Part shown: in pieces, positions 1-7,304 of the stretch | Layout: each line of letters begins with the position of its first letter | Numbering within the stretch: the stretch's first letter is position 1 | Assembly (NCBI RefSeq): GCF_004114425.1 | Contig: NZ_RDQF01000072.1 | Location: forward strand, 1-33,325 | DNA length: 33,325 nt | Direction of reading: 5' to 3' | DNA from: Bradyrhizobium vignae | GTDB taxonomy: Bacteria; Pseudomonadota; Alphaproteobacteria; Rhizobiales; Xanthobacteraceae | Made by a program: the position numbers and the translations under genes | The notes under the pieces: model-generated | Databases searched by the model: none | What the model was told of the DNA's origin: nothing | Seen by the model: the letters and a program-made list of their open reading frames with translations, nothing else

Positions 1-2
1 AG

Positions 3-89
3 CAGATGGAGAACATCAAGGCCGGGACGCACAATGCGGATTGGGTGGACAAGGCACTGCGCGAGTTGAAATGTGAAGGAGTCGACTGA
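3..89 (+). CDS. C-terminal end of an unrecognised protein (partial)
   Basis: An open frame enters from the left edge and stops with TGA at 87-89, giving 28 residues that end in KALRELKCEGVD. The peptide is charged and helical in character. Nothing in it identifies a family. It is partial because the start lies outside the window, and it could be a chance frame. The next 230 bases hold no convincing gene. Confidence 0.35.
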   Translation, partial: QMENIKAGTHNADWVDKALRELKCEGVD

Positions 90-323
90 AAGCCGGATTC
101 GCGCAGCGACGATGGTTGAGGGAGGATAACGCTTTCGTGCGGGGCCCATTCTCCCGATCTTGCCGCCGAATCTACGACCGAGTTCAGAACGGCATGGCAG
201 GCGCGGAGACGGTACGGTAGTTTGCTCTTGCCGGAGGATAGGGAGGGGTAACGAAGCGAGACGTTTCTGGTGCGGTGCCCGAAGGAACTGCGCAATAACT
301 ACCCACTAAGCCATTGATCCCGC

Positions 324-369
324 TGGTGGGCCCGGCAGGACTCGAACCTGCAACCAGACCGTTATGAGC
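324..369 (-). other. 3' half of a tRNA with CAU anticodon (Ile2 or Met), att remnant
   Basis: Read on the minus strand, this stretch gives an anticodon loop CTCATAA, the 3' strand of the anticodon stem (CGGTC), a T arm GCAGG-TTCGAGT-CCTGC, an acceptor strand CGGGCCC, discriminator A and CCA. The 5' half of the tRNA does not follow; homology fades just upstream of the anticodon loop. A 3' half that starts at the anticodon loop is the usual footprint of a tyrosine-recombinase element inserted in a tRNA gene. By the usual geometry the element would lie at higher coordinates and the intact tRNA beyond the right edge. It is not a functional tRNA. Confidence 0.7.
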
Positions 370-499
370 GGCGGACTATCTGTCGGCTTTGTTGATTTTG
401 CTGCATTTTCGCTCGAGTTTGATCTCGTTGGTGGCGTTTCGTTCGCGCTGTTTCTGGTGCGAAACTGGTGCGGTCGAGGCTCGAGTTCAGACGCCTAAC

Positions 500-534
500 T
501 CGAGGTCGCTGGCTCAAGTCCGGCCTCCCGCAAC
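500..534 (+). other. possible degenerate tRNA T-arm and 3' end
   Basis: The sequence GCTGG-CTCAAGT-CCGGC can form a T-arm-like stem and loop and is followed by CTCCCGCAACCA, which resembles an acceptor strand ending in CCA. The T loop starts with C rather than T and the spacing to CCA is off by one. This could be another eroded att remnant or chance. It lies between the CAU half-tRNA and the tRNA-Gln half. Confidence 0.25.
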
Positions 535-573
535 CAACAATCCGAGATAAAGCATCGAAAGTCCTCAAGGCAG

Positions 574-622
574 CGGATTTTGATTCCGCCATTCGGAGGT
601 TCGATCCCTCCCGCCCCAGCCA
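574..622 (+). repeat. att direct repeat copy 1: 3' half of tRNA-Gln(TTG)
   Basis: A 49-bp block is identical to 9738-9786. It reads as the 3' part of tRNA-Gln: anticodon stem-loop GCGGA-TTTTGAT-TCCGC, T arm GGAGG-TTCGATC-CCTCC, acceptor strand CGCCCCA, discriminator G and CCA. In this copy tRNA-like sequence (AAGGCAG) extends a few bases further left, to about 567, whereas copy 2 diverges there. The 5' half is absent. A decayed integrase gene starts 15 bp downstream and points toward the repeat, the standard layout of an att site beside int. Confidence 0.85.
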
Positions 623-637
623 TTTGAAAACACTCAG

Positions 638-1337
638 CTATCCTGCCTTTTCCCTGCTCTCATTCTGAACGGGATTCAGCTGCTCATTCTGAACGGATGT
701 AGCCGCTTCGTTCGCAAGCAGGTGCGCGTGACGCTTGCGCGTGGCAGACAGCATGCGCGCCTCCGTGCGCTTCGCATAACCCGCGTAGCTCTCTCGCGTG
801 CGATGAGCTGAAAGTGCACGGCCTTGGCCCTCGGTCAGCTCAGCTTCCTCGAGCTCGGTCATGCCGCCATGCCGACAAGCATCAAGGGTGAAGATTGGCG
901 GCAAGCCGATCTCCTTACGCATTCGCTGAACGATCTTTTGCATTCCGGAGAACGAGTACGGCTTAGATATGCCGTTCTCGACCTCTCGCAAAATCATCGG
1001 AACACCGCGGCGAGTTAGCTTTGCGAGCACAGCCTCTGCATCTTCGTAAAATTTGACGACTTCGCCAGTCTGCAGTCGCTCCTCGAGCGGGTGGTCGACC
1101 ACTGCACCGGTCTTGTGGTGTTCGATGCGAATGGTTGGCTTTGGCCCAGTACGATAGCCGCTCCATTTAACGTGGCCTGCAATAACGTTTTCCGGTCGCT
1201 GGAGCCACTCAAAGCAGATCACGGCGGCAGCTCCGCATTCCGGCTCTCCGCGCTCGATGCACCCTTGCGCGAATGTGTAGACCTGTTCGCGTGTGACAGC
1301 CGGTTTCACCAGCTTAACTCGGGTTTCCATGGTGACC
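638..1337 (-). pseudogene. tyrosine recombinase (integrase), N-terminus lost
   Basis: This is the catalytic half of a phage-type tyrosine recombinase, which cuts and rejoins DNA at att sites. It aligns along its length with the second integrase of this window (10083-10952), sharing for example CFEWLQRPENV and LDACRHGGMTELEEAEL. The likely catalytic residues are visible: R in LQRPENV, the RH pair of DACRHGG, H in LSAH (LSGH in the relative) and Y in SYAGYAK. The N-terminal core-binding domain is missing: upstream of about 1337 the frame runs into antisense-frame ligase sequence, so the first 70 or so residues of the open frame are not integrase. The extreme C-terminus repeats VQNEQ-LNPVQNE. 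It ends 15 bp from att copy 1. It is probably inactive alone. Confidence 0.8.
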
Positions 1338-1847
1338 CTCGAGTCCCATGCGGCAGGCAGCGCGGAATAGATCCGGACCGATCTCGCCACGCTCGAACGG
1401 CGCCACCGTGATCCCGTCTGGCCGCCGTGACAGTAGTCGCTCGAGGTTTGTCTTGCGGAGGTGCAGAGGCAGACCGCGCAAATCGTCGCCGCCCATCGCA
1501 AGAATGTCGAAGGCGTAGAGCTGGACTTCGTGATCATGCTTGCGGGAGTGCAGTGCGTCGAAGTCGCTGATGCCGTCCACCCCAAGGATCACGGCCTCGC
1601 CATCGATCACAAAGCGCTTCTGCCGGTTCTTCAGCGCCGCCTCAGCAATCCAGGGATAGCGCGTGGTCCAGTCAGTACCGTTGCGCGAGAGGAGGCGCAC
1701 GCGTTCGTTCTCCCGGATGACCAGCATCCGGTAGCCGTCGTGCTTCACCTCGTGGATCCAGTCGGGCCCGTTCGGGACCCGGTTGCCGGCAGTCGCCAGG
1801 CAGAGCTCGTACGCCATGCGCATAGACGGAAGATAGGAGCCCGTCAC
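1337..1847 (-). pseudogene. ATP-dependent DNA ligase adenylation domain, 3' truncated
   Basis: The N-terminal 167 residues match the nucleotidyltransferase domain of LigD-type ATP-dependent DNA ligases. The adenylation motif is EVKHDGYRM, with the lysine that would carry AMP. FVIDGEAVILG and LYAFDILAMGGDDLR are further ligase motifs. The frame breaks after CRMGLEG, where ligases normally continue into the VSK motif with catalytic lysines, and instead ends six residues later in integrase DNA. The rest of the adenylation domain and any OB-fold are missing, so joining activity is not expected. The start is unsure: GTG at 1847 or ATG near 1817-1823. Confidence 0.75.
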
Positions 1848-1926
1848 GGATTTTACGAATCTGCTCCAGCGCCCCTGGAGCCGCCCCGCGGGCCGGGGGC
1901 TGTCTTTGGGGTTGTTGAAATTACGA

Positions 1927-2064
1927 TCAAAGAGACCGCCTGACTGAGGCGATTTTGCTCTTCAGGCGCTTGCGCTCGCGCGCGGCCTTGATCTCGAACA
2001 GGAGGATTATTGACCCGATCATCGAGGCGCCGATCGCCGCCATTATCAGAATCATCTCAGTCAT
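1927..2064 (-). CDS. small single-pass membrane protein, 45 aa
   Basis: A short frame begins MTEMILIMAAIGASMIGS, has one hydrophobic segment of about 20 residues and ends in a strongly basic tail (KAARERKRLKSK). That layout, an N-terminal membrane helix with a cytoplasmic basic tail, is common in small bacterial membrane proteins. No family is recognised. It lies just upstream of the ligase remnant on the same strand, 80 bp away. Coding is plausible from composition only. Confidence 0.4.
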   Translation of the reverse strand: MTEMILIMAAIGASMIGSIILLFEIKAARERKRLKSKIASVRRSL

Positions 2065-2095
2065 GGTTCTGATGCTAACACCGGCCTAGGGCAGT

Positions 2096-2281
2096 TCATC
2101 CATCGTCCGGCGACTCGGGATGCCAGACCTTTGGCGTTGGAATTTGGAGCACTTTTTCCGAAAGGGCGAGCTGTCGATACGACCTCTGTAGTTGTTCTTG
2201 GGCGCGTTCCGTCCCAGCTTTGATGCGCTCGATCTTGGCAGTGACGAGCCTGGCAACAAAATCGGTCTGTTTGTCGAGCAT
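2096..2281 (-). CDS. small helical protein, 61 aa, function unknown
   Basis: The protein starts MLDKQTDFVARLVTAKIERI and is almost entirely predicted helix with many charged residues, then has a proline-containing tail. A good ribosome-binding site, GGGAGGTG, lies 5 bp before the ATG, which fixes the start and supports translation. The alternative 75-aa frame over the same bases lacks such a site. I associate this kind of short protein with Bradyrhizobium accessory DNA but know no function for it. Confidence 0.55.
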   Translation of the reverse strand: MLDKQTDFVARLVTAKIERIKAGTERAQEQLQRSYRQLALSEKVLQIPTPKVWHPESPDDG

Positions 2282-2498
2282 GGAGCACCTCCCTGGCCCC
2301 AGGATTAACTTAAGTTAGTTTCCGCAGTTCCGGCCCGCACCTAGCCATTTCATTCCAACTTTCGTCTTAGAGCAGAGGCGGTCGGCGGTGCGCATAATAG
2401 AAGCGTCTGCCTCGGGGCTGGCCTGAGCAGCGGACCTCTCGGCCCTGTGCTGCGGATTCGGTGCGGACCTCCAGGTGGCACGGGGCCGATTTGTCTGC

Positions 2499-2755
2499 TC
2501 AGTGGATATCGCCTCGGCTCAGCAATCGCACATAGGTCCCGCTCTCGTGCAGCTCGAGCCAGCCTTGCTGGACAGCGTACTTGATGCCAGCGCCGAACTC
2601 CGGGCCGGTGGCCTTGAGCGTATAGAGGAACGGCGCGTTGATCTTCTCGATATAGATGCGGCGTCCTGGACGGGCTCGATGCTATTCGCGATCTCGACCA
2701 GCTTGCGCGCAGCAGCTTCCGGGTCGCCGAAAGGACGTTCGGCGGTGAGTTTCAT
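2499..2755 (-). pseudogene. small conserved protein, frameshifted (paralogue of 6627-6877)
   Basis: From ATG at 2755 the frame reads MKLTAERPFGDPEAAARKL up to IEPVQD; the continuation, YIEKINAPFLYTLKATG to the stop at 2499-2501, is in another frame. Compared with the paralogue (CAAGACGGCCGC), this copy reads CAGGACGCCGC, so one G is missing near 2668. Restoring it gives an 85-aa protein similar throughout to the paralogue, including FGAGI and HESGTYVRLL. No function is known to me. The paralogue is also frameshifted, at a different place. Confidence 0.6.
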
Positions 2756-2861
2756 GAACTAGCCTTAGCGCGATTCTGGCTTCGAAGATGCCCATCATCT
2801 ATTCGCTGCCCCCCTGCGCATGGCGCCCCTGCGGGCCTTCATCGGGGAAATCTACGCAGCG

Positions 2862-3052
2862 CTAACGGGCGTTGGACATCGCGAATTGCGGCGGTCTGTC
2901 GCTCGCGAAATCCGGCCTGACCTCAGCTCCGCGGTTGCCACATGCGCGGCAGATGAACCGCGGCTCGAGCTAGATATCCGGAGCTCATCAGGCCACTTGT
3001 CGACCTGGTCGGCCGAGAGCTTCACGAGCGGCTTGCGGGTGATCTCCTGCAC
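2862..3052 (-). pseudogene. zinc-ribbon-like small protein, frameshifted
   Basis: The N-terminal part reads MQEITRKPLVKLSADQVDKWPDELRIS and the C-terminal part, LEPRFICRACGNRGAEVRPDF up to the TAG at 2862-2864, lies in another frame. The break is near 2973-2978 (ATATCTAGCTCGAG). The second part matches the intact relative at 3496-3780, which has RLSDLEPRFVCGACG RRGADVRPDF. One CxxC knuckle is visible in this copy. The start at 3052 is the first in-frame ATG. It is probably a non-functional remnant. Confidence 0.55.
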
Positions 3053-3060
3053 GGGTTACG

Positions 3061-3306
3061 ATGCAACCTATTTTAGAATTTTCTTTTTGGAGCTACTCAT
3101 TGGCAACAAGCATTCAAACGATCGTTTCGGCTTATGTACGTCTGAAGAACCGGCAAGCCCTGGAGAATATGCGAGATCTTCGGCGCCAGTTGCTCGAACA
3201 GCTACAGTCCACATCTAGCATCAACCCGGCTGAGTCTCGAGATGCGCTACTTGAGGACCTCCGAGTAATCGAGGATGGAATGGAGCAGCTCCAGCTGAGG
3301 CAGTAA
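3061..3306 (+). CDS. small protein with hydrophobic N-terminus and coiled C-terminus, 81 aa
   Basis: The protein begins MQPILEFSFWSYSLATSIQT and continues as a charged helical stretch (LKNRQALENMRDLRRQLLEQL) followed by a second helix rich in Glu and Leu. It looks like a conserved Bradyrhizobium-type short protein whose helix-break-helix C-terminus could dimerise. Function is unknown. No strong ribosome site precedes the ATG at 3061, and the start could lie further in. It is divergent from the frameshifted zinc-ribbon gene to its left, with only 8 bp between the two starts. Confidence 0.5.
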   Translation: MQPILEFSFWSYSLATSIQTIVSAYVRLKNRQALENMRDLRRQLLEQLQSTSSINPAESRDALLEDLRVIEDGMEQLQLRQ

Positions 3307-3435
3307 CGGGCCCCCCGCCAGTGCACGCTGGCACCAGGCAGCGCATGCGGTCTGTCTTCGGGAGTTCGGCCCAAAGCCTGCCTAATTTTGTCGCTTTAAG
3401 ACGAATGATGGGACTCAGGGGCGTTCGGGGGCATC

Positions 3436-3525
3436 ATGGAAATCCGGACAGTGATCAGCCCGGTTGCCTGGGCATTCGTCCTGGGTGGTCTTGGCCTATT
3501 CGTTATGCTGTACCTTCCCTGGTAG
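3436..3525 (+). CDS. 29-aa single-pass membrane peptide
   Basis: The frame starts MEIRTVISPVAWAFVLGG and is hydrophobic through to a YLPW end with TAG at 3523-3525. A purine-rich GGGGG lies 5-10 bases before the ATG. Its composition (one helix of about 20 residues) fits a small inner-membrane peptide. It overlaps the tail of the zinc-ribbon gene on the other strand by 30 bp, so coding is only moderately supported. Confidence 0.35.
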   Translation: MEIRTVISPVAWAFVLGGLGLFVMLYLPW

Positions 3526-3780
3526 CGGCAGGCATGTGCGGCTCGGAGCCGCCCGAGCCGACGAGAGTGGCGGCGTGCCGCTCTTGAAATCCGGCCGAAC
3601 ATCGGCGCCGCGCCTTCCGCATGCCCCGCACACAAACCGGGGCTCGAGATCTGAGAGCCGCATATCATCCGGCCAACAGTCAGCATTGAGTGCCAAGCTG
3701 TGGCTGCACCGGTAATCTGCGCAATAGACCAGGACGCCGCTCAGGCCCATCGCGCGCATCTGGCCGAACGTGATGTTCAT
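3496..3780 (-). CDS. zinc-ribbon-like conserved protein, about 94 aa
   Basis: The chosen start at 3780 gives MNITFGQMRAMGLSGVLVY, then CADYRCSHS, DMRLSDLEPRFVCGACG and RRGADVRPDFKSG. The pairs C-x4-C and C-x2-C could bind a metal, giving a small zinc-ribbon fold. Upstream in-frame starts exist at 3831 and 3864, but the conserved part begins with MNITFGQ. A frameshifted relative lies at 2862-3052, so this family has been duplicated in the region. No function is known to me; the ribbon suggests nucleic acid or protein binding. Confidence 0.55.
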   Translation of the reverse strand: MNITFGQMRAMGLSGVLVYCADYRCSHSLALNADCWPDDMRLSDLEPRFVCGACGRRGADVRPDFKSGTPPLSSARAAPSRTCLPLPGKVQHNE

Positions 3781-4061
3781 CGGCCGGCCATCCGGGTGGG
3801 TAGGGGTGTGGCGGCGGACGGGGCGGGGCATGACCAAGCACGTAAGCGGTGTCGCACGTTCCAATTGATTCCGCGGAGGGCGGTCGGAGGCAAGCCGCCA
3901 GGACTTGGGCCTCGAGCGAGAGCGGTAGGCCTCACTCGGTCAAGGGCAGGAGGGCGCGGGACGATTGGAGCCTGATTGATGCGGTGCTGCCGCTGGAGCC
4001 CAACCGGCCGGTTCGAGTGCCAAGCGTCGGAGGCCGAATAGGCCAATTATCACCGGGACTG

Positions 4062-5180
4062 TCAGTCATCCAAGCCGTTGACACCAGGTGGACCTTGTTT
4101 GCCCAAGGCAAATAGATAGCTGGCAAGCTGCTTGTGGCGCATCTCGGTAAATACCGCCAAAGTTGCTGCAACGACATTGGCGAGAATGACAGTACATCCG
4201 AAAACGAGCCAACCACCATCCTTCCATAGAAGAAAAGCTGGATACATGATCGTGTGGTGGATCAGGTACAGAGTGAAGGAATAGCCGGAAAAGAACCGAA
4301 TAGCTTTCGCTGGTGCGGCTGAGCGGGTGGGACGGATCGCCTGCGTCGCCCCCACGATTCCGAACAAGAACAGTATCAACGGAACATACGTTTTTGGCTG
4401 GTATTCGCCGTACGGCCGAACAACCACCAGGTAGACTGTGACTGATGCGATGATGATCGCCAGCGATACACTGAGACGAGGCAGCCATCCGCGTCGCGCG
4501 AGTAGGTAGACGTAAGCTCCTCCGAGCCACAAAAGGAACAATGATTGGCCAAGCCCATCCTCCTGGAGGCTGCCAAAGATATAATGCGTAGGAATTTGCC
4601 CGAATATGAGAGCGATCGGTACAAGCAACAGCGCTGCTGCAGGTCGCGCGCCCAAGAAGAAAAGCGCAGCGACGAAGAGGTAGATGTGCCACTCGATGAC
4701 GAGTGTCCACAGAGGGCTTCCCGATCCGAATGTCGGGAACCGCAGGAAGCTTAGATGATCAAGCGGGCCGCGGTAGGTCTCAAGCATAAAGACGTTTCCG
4801 ACAAACGCTCTGAAATTGTAGTTGGCGGCTAAAGTCGCATCTCCGATTACATGCAGTGTGGCGGCATCGACCACGGCGATCGCGATCAAGCAGGGAAGCA
4901 GTCCGGAATAAATGCGGGCGACACGTTCAACGAAAAACTGCCAAAATCCATACTGGGGGTCCCTGATGGATCTCTCGACTAGCGTATAGCTGATCAAGAA
5001 TCCGGACAGCACGAAGAAGAGCAGCACACCAACGTTTTGCGGAAGGGGGAATTTCCCGCCTCGCAGCTGCGGCATAAAGAACGAGATTCCGTGCCCGATA
5101 CACACAGCCTGCGCAGCGATTGCGCGGAGCGCGTCCAGCGTGATCGATGTGCTGTTCTTGGCGGGATTAAGATTGAACAT
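4062..5180 (-). CDS. acyltransferase-3 family (OafA/YrhL-like) integral membrane protein
   Basis: This is a polytopic membrane protein of about 372 aa of the acyltransferase-3 family, whose members O-acetylate or acylate sugars of surface polysaccharides or antibiotics. The family signature opens the protein: ITLDALRAIAAQAV then CIGHGISFF, with the conserved histidine. GVLLFFVLSGFLISYTL is the next diagnostic helix, then FFVERVARIY. About ten hydrophobic segments follow and the end, HKQLASYLFALGKQG, is cytoplasmic in character. Length agrees with the family (350-400 aa). I chose the ATG at 5180; an upstream TTG at 5216 would add 12 residues. No glycan-synthesis neighbours are present, so the substrate cannot be inferred. 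It may be cargo of the element between the two tRNA-Gln repeats. Confidence 0.85.
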   Translation of the reverse strand: MFNLNPAKNSTSITLDALRAIAAQAVCIGHGISFFMPQLRGGKFPLPQNVGVLLFFVLSGFLISYTLVERSIRDPQYGFWQFFVERVARIYSGLLPCLIAIAVVDAATLHVIGDATLAANYNFRAFVGNVFMLETYRGPLDHLSFLRFPTFGSGSPLWTLVIEWHIYLFVAALFFLGARPAAALLLVPIALIFGQIPTHYIFGSLQEDGLGQSLFLLWLGGAYVYLLARRGWLPRLSVSLAIIIASVTVYLVVVRPYGEYQPKTYVPLILFLFGIVGATQAIRPTRSAAPAKAIRFFSGYSFTLYLIHHTIMYPAFLLWKDGGWLVFGCTVILANVVAATLAVFTEMRHKQLASYLFALGKQGPPGVNGLDD

Positions 5181-5205
5181 GCGGAATGCCGGTGAGGTGC
5201 GGACA

Positions 5206-5535
5206 CTATGCGACAACTTCTAATCGAGCAATCTCGTCGCCGACTTTATGCAGCCTTTCGGCCAACGCACAAACCAACCCCTCGCCCAGTTCTCGGCGAG
5301 CCTGGCCATGACCATGTCCGCCTCCCGACCCCGGGCAGTCAGAGGCGATAGCGCGTTGCGATCGGCCGCCAACATTACGCAGGCGCATCCAGGCCGTGAT
5401 CACGGCATTCACGCCAGGGAAGATGGTCGTACTATCAAAGCTAGCGATGGCGCAGCCGATCAAAGTGATACCAGCGGCTGCTAGCAAGGAATGCGCCACG
5501 GTCGAAAGGATAGGGTTTTGCTTCGCAACCAGCAT
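5206..5535 (-). CDS. putative small membrane-anchored protein, 109 aa
   Basis: The frame starts MLVAKQNPILSTVAHSLLAA and has a hydrophobic segment (GITLIGCAIASF) that could be a membrane anchor. The second half is hydrophilic and ends KVGDEIARLEVVA, just upstream of the acyltransferase on the same strand. The middle, rich in G and H, looks less protein-like, and a frameshift cannot be ruled out. No family is recognised. It overlaps the next candidate (5481-5867) by 55 bp, so one of the two may not be real. Confidence 0.33.
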   Translation of the reverse strand: MLVAKQNPILSTVAHSLLAAAGITLIGCAIASFDSTTIFPGVNAVITAWMRLRNVGGRSQRAIASDCPGSGGGHGHGQARRELGEGLVCALAERLHKVGDEIARLEVVA

Positions 5536-5867
5536 TCCGGTCGCAAATCCGAAGGTGCAGGTCGACCTTTAGTGAATTGCGATATACCGAAATTTTCACT
5601 TGCTCCGTCGGGCAAACAGTGGTTCATAAGGCGCTGAGCGAGCGCGACTAGAGCGGCAATGTTGATGTACTTCTGAGCCTTCTGGATCACTTCACCGCAA
5701 TCAAAGGCGCCCCGCGACTCGGAGCACTGGTGCTTGGTTCCTGCCTGCGCCACCTCTCCGCACTTGACCAGGTCAACAAGGTCTCGGTTTCTGGCACCCG
5801 GCTCATCGCCGGAGCTTGGGGTCCACCTTATGTACTTTGGCGTGTTCTTCTCGACCTGCGGGACCAT
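5481..5867 (-). CDS. uncertain hypothetical protein, 128 aa
   Basis: The frame starts MVPQVEKNTPKYIRWTPSSG and contains a plausible helical part (CGEVIQKAQKYINIAALVAL) with coding-like composition. The C-terminal 30 residues overlap the start of the next open frame on the same strand. No domain is recognised and no clear ribosome site is seen. It may be real in its first two thirds only. Confidence 0.27.
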   Translation of the reverse strand: MVPQVEKNTPKYIRWTPSSGDEPGARNRDLVDLVKCGEVAQAGTKHQCSESRGAFDCGEVIQKAQKYINIAALVALAQRLMNHCLPDGASENFGISQFTKGRPAPSDLRPECWLRSKTLSFRPWRIPC

Positions 5868-6033
5868 GCGGGCGGGGTCGGGAGCGCCCGGAATGCCCCG
5901 CGGGCGAGCAGCTCACGCGTAATGTCATCCTCAGTTCTTTCCGGCTCGACGCCATTAATGGGCCGCTGTCGCACGGGAGCGACCTCCTGATGCGCACCGG
6001 CAAGCTCAAGCCAGGAAACACTTCGCCTACGCG

Positions 6034-6141
6034 ATGTTTGCAAGCTTCTGCGCGCTCCTTCTTGGCGCGGGAGCAGCCTACGCCGCCGGAGTGGCCACCA
6101 CGGGCCTGGCCGTCAAGGAAGCGGCCCGACCGGTGACTTGA
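6034..6141 (+). CDS. 35-aa secreted or membrane peptide
   Basis: The frame MFASFCALLLGAGAAYAAGV ends at TGA 6139-6141. It resembles a signal peptide with an AYA-A type cleavage site followed by a short mature part (TTGLAVKEAARPVT). The frame is open some distance upstream (AHRQAQARKHFAYA), so the start may be earlier. No clear ribosome site. It sits 150 bp before the glycine-rich secreted protein. Confidence 0.3.
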   Translation: MFASFCALLLGAGAAYAAGVATTGLAVKEAARPVT

Positions 6142-6282
6142 CGATCGCAGGTCCTAAGTGGCCGAGGTCTGGTGGACGCTTCAAGACACCTACCGATCGC
6201 CTCGACCGCAAAAGTGCGCACACATACCGCGCCTTAGGAACGATTCTTGCGACGTTCAGTTTCTGCAAACTTCAGCAAGGAG

Positions 6283-6290
6283 GTACCAAC
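6283..6290 (+). promoter_or_regulatory. strong Shine-Dalgarno region of the glycine-rich protein
   Basis: AGCAAGGAGGTACCAAC precedes the ATG at 6291; AAGGAGGT pairs fully with the 16S anti-SD tail. It is the best ribosome site in the left half of the window and decides the start of the following gene. Confidence 0.6.
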
Positions 6291-6596
6291 ATGAAAATCG
6301 CAAAGATAGCCTTAGCAGCCGCGTTGGTGTTCGGATCGATTGCCGCAGCCTCGGCGCAAGGCGGAGCTGGGGGCGGGGCAGGTGGTGCGGGCGGCGCTGG
6401 TGCCGGAGCGGGCGCCGGCGCGGGCGCAGGTGGAAGCGGAGACGGCGGAGCAGGCGGAAGCAGCGGAGCCAGTGCGGGAGGGGGTGGCCAGACGGACTCG
6501 TCGGCTCTCACTACCGGCCAAGGTGCGTCAAGCAGCCCCAGGTCGGCAAATCCCGGCGCCACGATGAATGACCCAAAAGCAAAAGGGCGGCAATAG
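6291..6596 (+). CDS. glycine/alanine-rich secreted protein, 101 aa
   Basis: A near-perfect ribosome-binding site (AAGGAGGT) lies 6 bp before the ATG at 6291. The N-terminus MKIAKIALAAALVFGSIAAA then SAQ-G is a classic Sec signal peptide with an A-x-A type cleavage site. The mature part is about 50 residues of GGAGGAGAGAG repeats followed by a Ser/Thr-rich stretch and a basic end (DPKAKGRQ). Low-complexity secreted proteins of this type occur in rhizobia; the role is unknown. The open frame extends upstream to 6138 but the ribosome site fixes the start. The repeats make the gene prone to length changes. Confidence 0.75.
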   Translation: MKIAKIALAAALVFGSIAAASAQGGAGGGAGGAGGAGAGAGAGAGAGGSGDGGAGGSSGASAGGGGQTDSSALTTGQGASSSPRSANPGATMNDPKAKGRQ

Positions 6597-6626
6597 TGAA
6601 GATGTGCTGACATGCCGCGAGAGCAG

Positions 6627-6877
6627 TCACGTCAGTAGCTTCACGTACGTCCCGCTCTCGTGGATCATCAGCCAGCCGTGCTCGAGGGCATACATGATGC
6701 CGGCGCCAAACTCCTCGCCGGTGGCCTTCAGCGTGTACAGGAACGGCGCGTTGTTCTTCTCGATATGAATGCGGCCGTCTTGGACGGGCTCGATGCTGGC
6801 GGCGAGCTCGACCACTTGCGGGCGGCGATCTCCGGGTCGGCGTAGGGCCGCTCCTTCGCGTATTTCATTTGTGCCAT
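6627..6877 (-). pseudogene. small conserved protein, frameshifted (paralogue of 2499-2755)
   Basis: From ATG 6877 the frame reads MAQMKYAKERPYADPEIAAR and is lost at CGCAAGTGGTCGAG; the paralogue has CGCAAGCTGGTCGAG, so one C is missing near 6817. The rest, LAASIEPVQDG, then HIEKNNAPFLYTLKATGEEF and HESGTYVKLLT, is in the other frame and ends at 6627. Restored length is 83 aa. Its start overlaps the end of the next minus-strand gene (6865-7203) by 13 bp, so the two were an operon. Function is unknown. Confidence 0.6.
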
Positions 6878-7203
6878 GGTCTACTCCGGTCCGCATCGAT
6901 CGCGCGCACTTGTTCTATCTGGCGGTCGTTTAACCGCTCGCGAAGTTCGGTCCAAGCGGCACGGAAGAGCGCCTTGGCTTCCTCTAGGCTAGCAGCCTGA
7001 CCGCGATGGGAGCTCGGCTGCGGCCTGTTGGGAAGACTGACCGACCAGGACCATGCGTCGTGTCCTCCAAGTCCAGCCGCCTTGAAAATGCGCCCAATCC
7101 GGAGGCCGTCCCAGATCACGGTGTAGTCTCCCAGAGCCATCTCGCCGCCGATGACGGTCGGACGCATGGTGAGTTGGGCGTGGTTTTCGGGCATGGCTGG
7201 CAT
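6865..7203 (-). CDS. conserved hypothetical protein, 112 aa
   Basis: The protein reads MRPTVIGGEMALGDYTVIWD in its core, then LRIGRIFKAAGLGGHDAWSW and a helical end with EEAKALFRAAWTELRERL. The alternation of strands and an end helix, and the phrase TVIWDGL-x-IGRI, recall a short protein family common in Bradyrhizobium accessory DNA. I know no function. The ATG at 7167 (MRPTV) is an alternative start that keeps the conserved core. It is directly upstream of, and overlaps, the frameshifted 6627-6877 gene. Confidence 0.6.
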   Translation of the reverse strand: MPAMPENHAQLTMRPTVIGGEMALGDYTVIWDGLRIGRIFKAAGLGGHDAWSWSVSLPNRPQPSSHRGQAASLEEAKALFRAAWTELRERLNDRQIEQVRAIDADRSRPWHK

Positions 7204-7304
7204 CTATGTGCGGACAGCCGAAATGGGAGGCGAGAGGCCGGAAGTCGTGGTAATTGACGGTGAAAGCGAGTAGTTTGAACCCTGCGGCGCCGGTGCAACA
7301 CTCA

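Noticed and set aside
1337..1585. N-terminal extension of the 315-codon frame over the integrase fragment
   Set aside because: It is the ligase DNA read in another frame; the ligase motifs are in the overlapping frame and no integrase homology is seen there.
2820..3218. 132-codon plus-strand frame
   Set aside because: It is antisense to the frameshifted zinc-ribbon gene and overlaps the better-supported gene at 3061 in another frame.
6272..6613. proline-rich minus-strand frame
   Set aside because: It is the antisense of the glycine-rich repeats; it has no ribosome site or signal.
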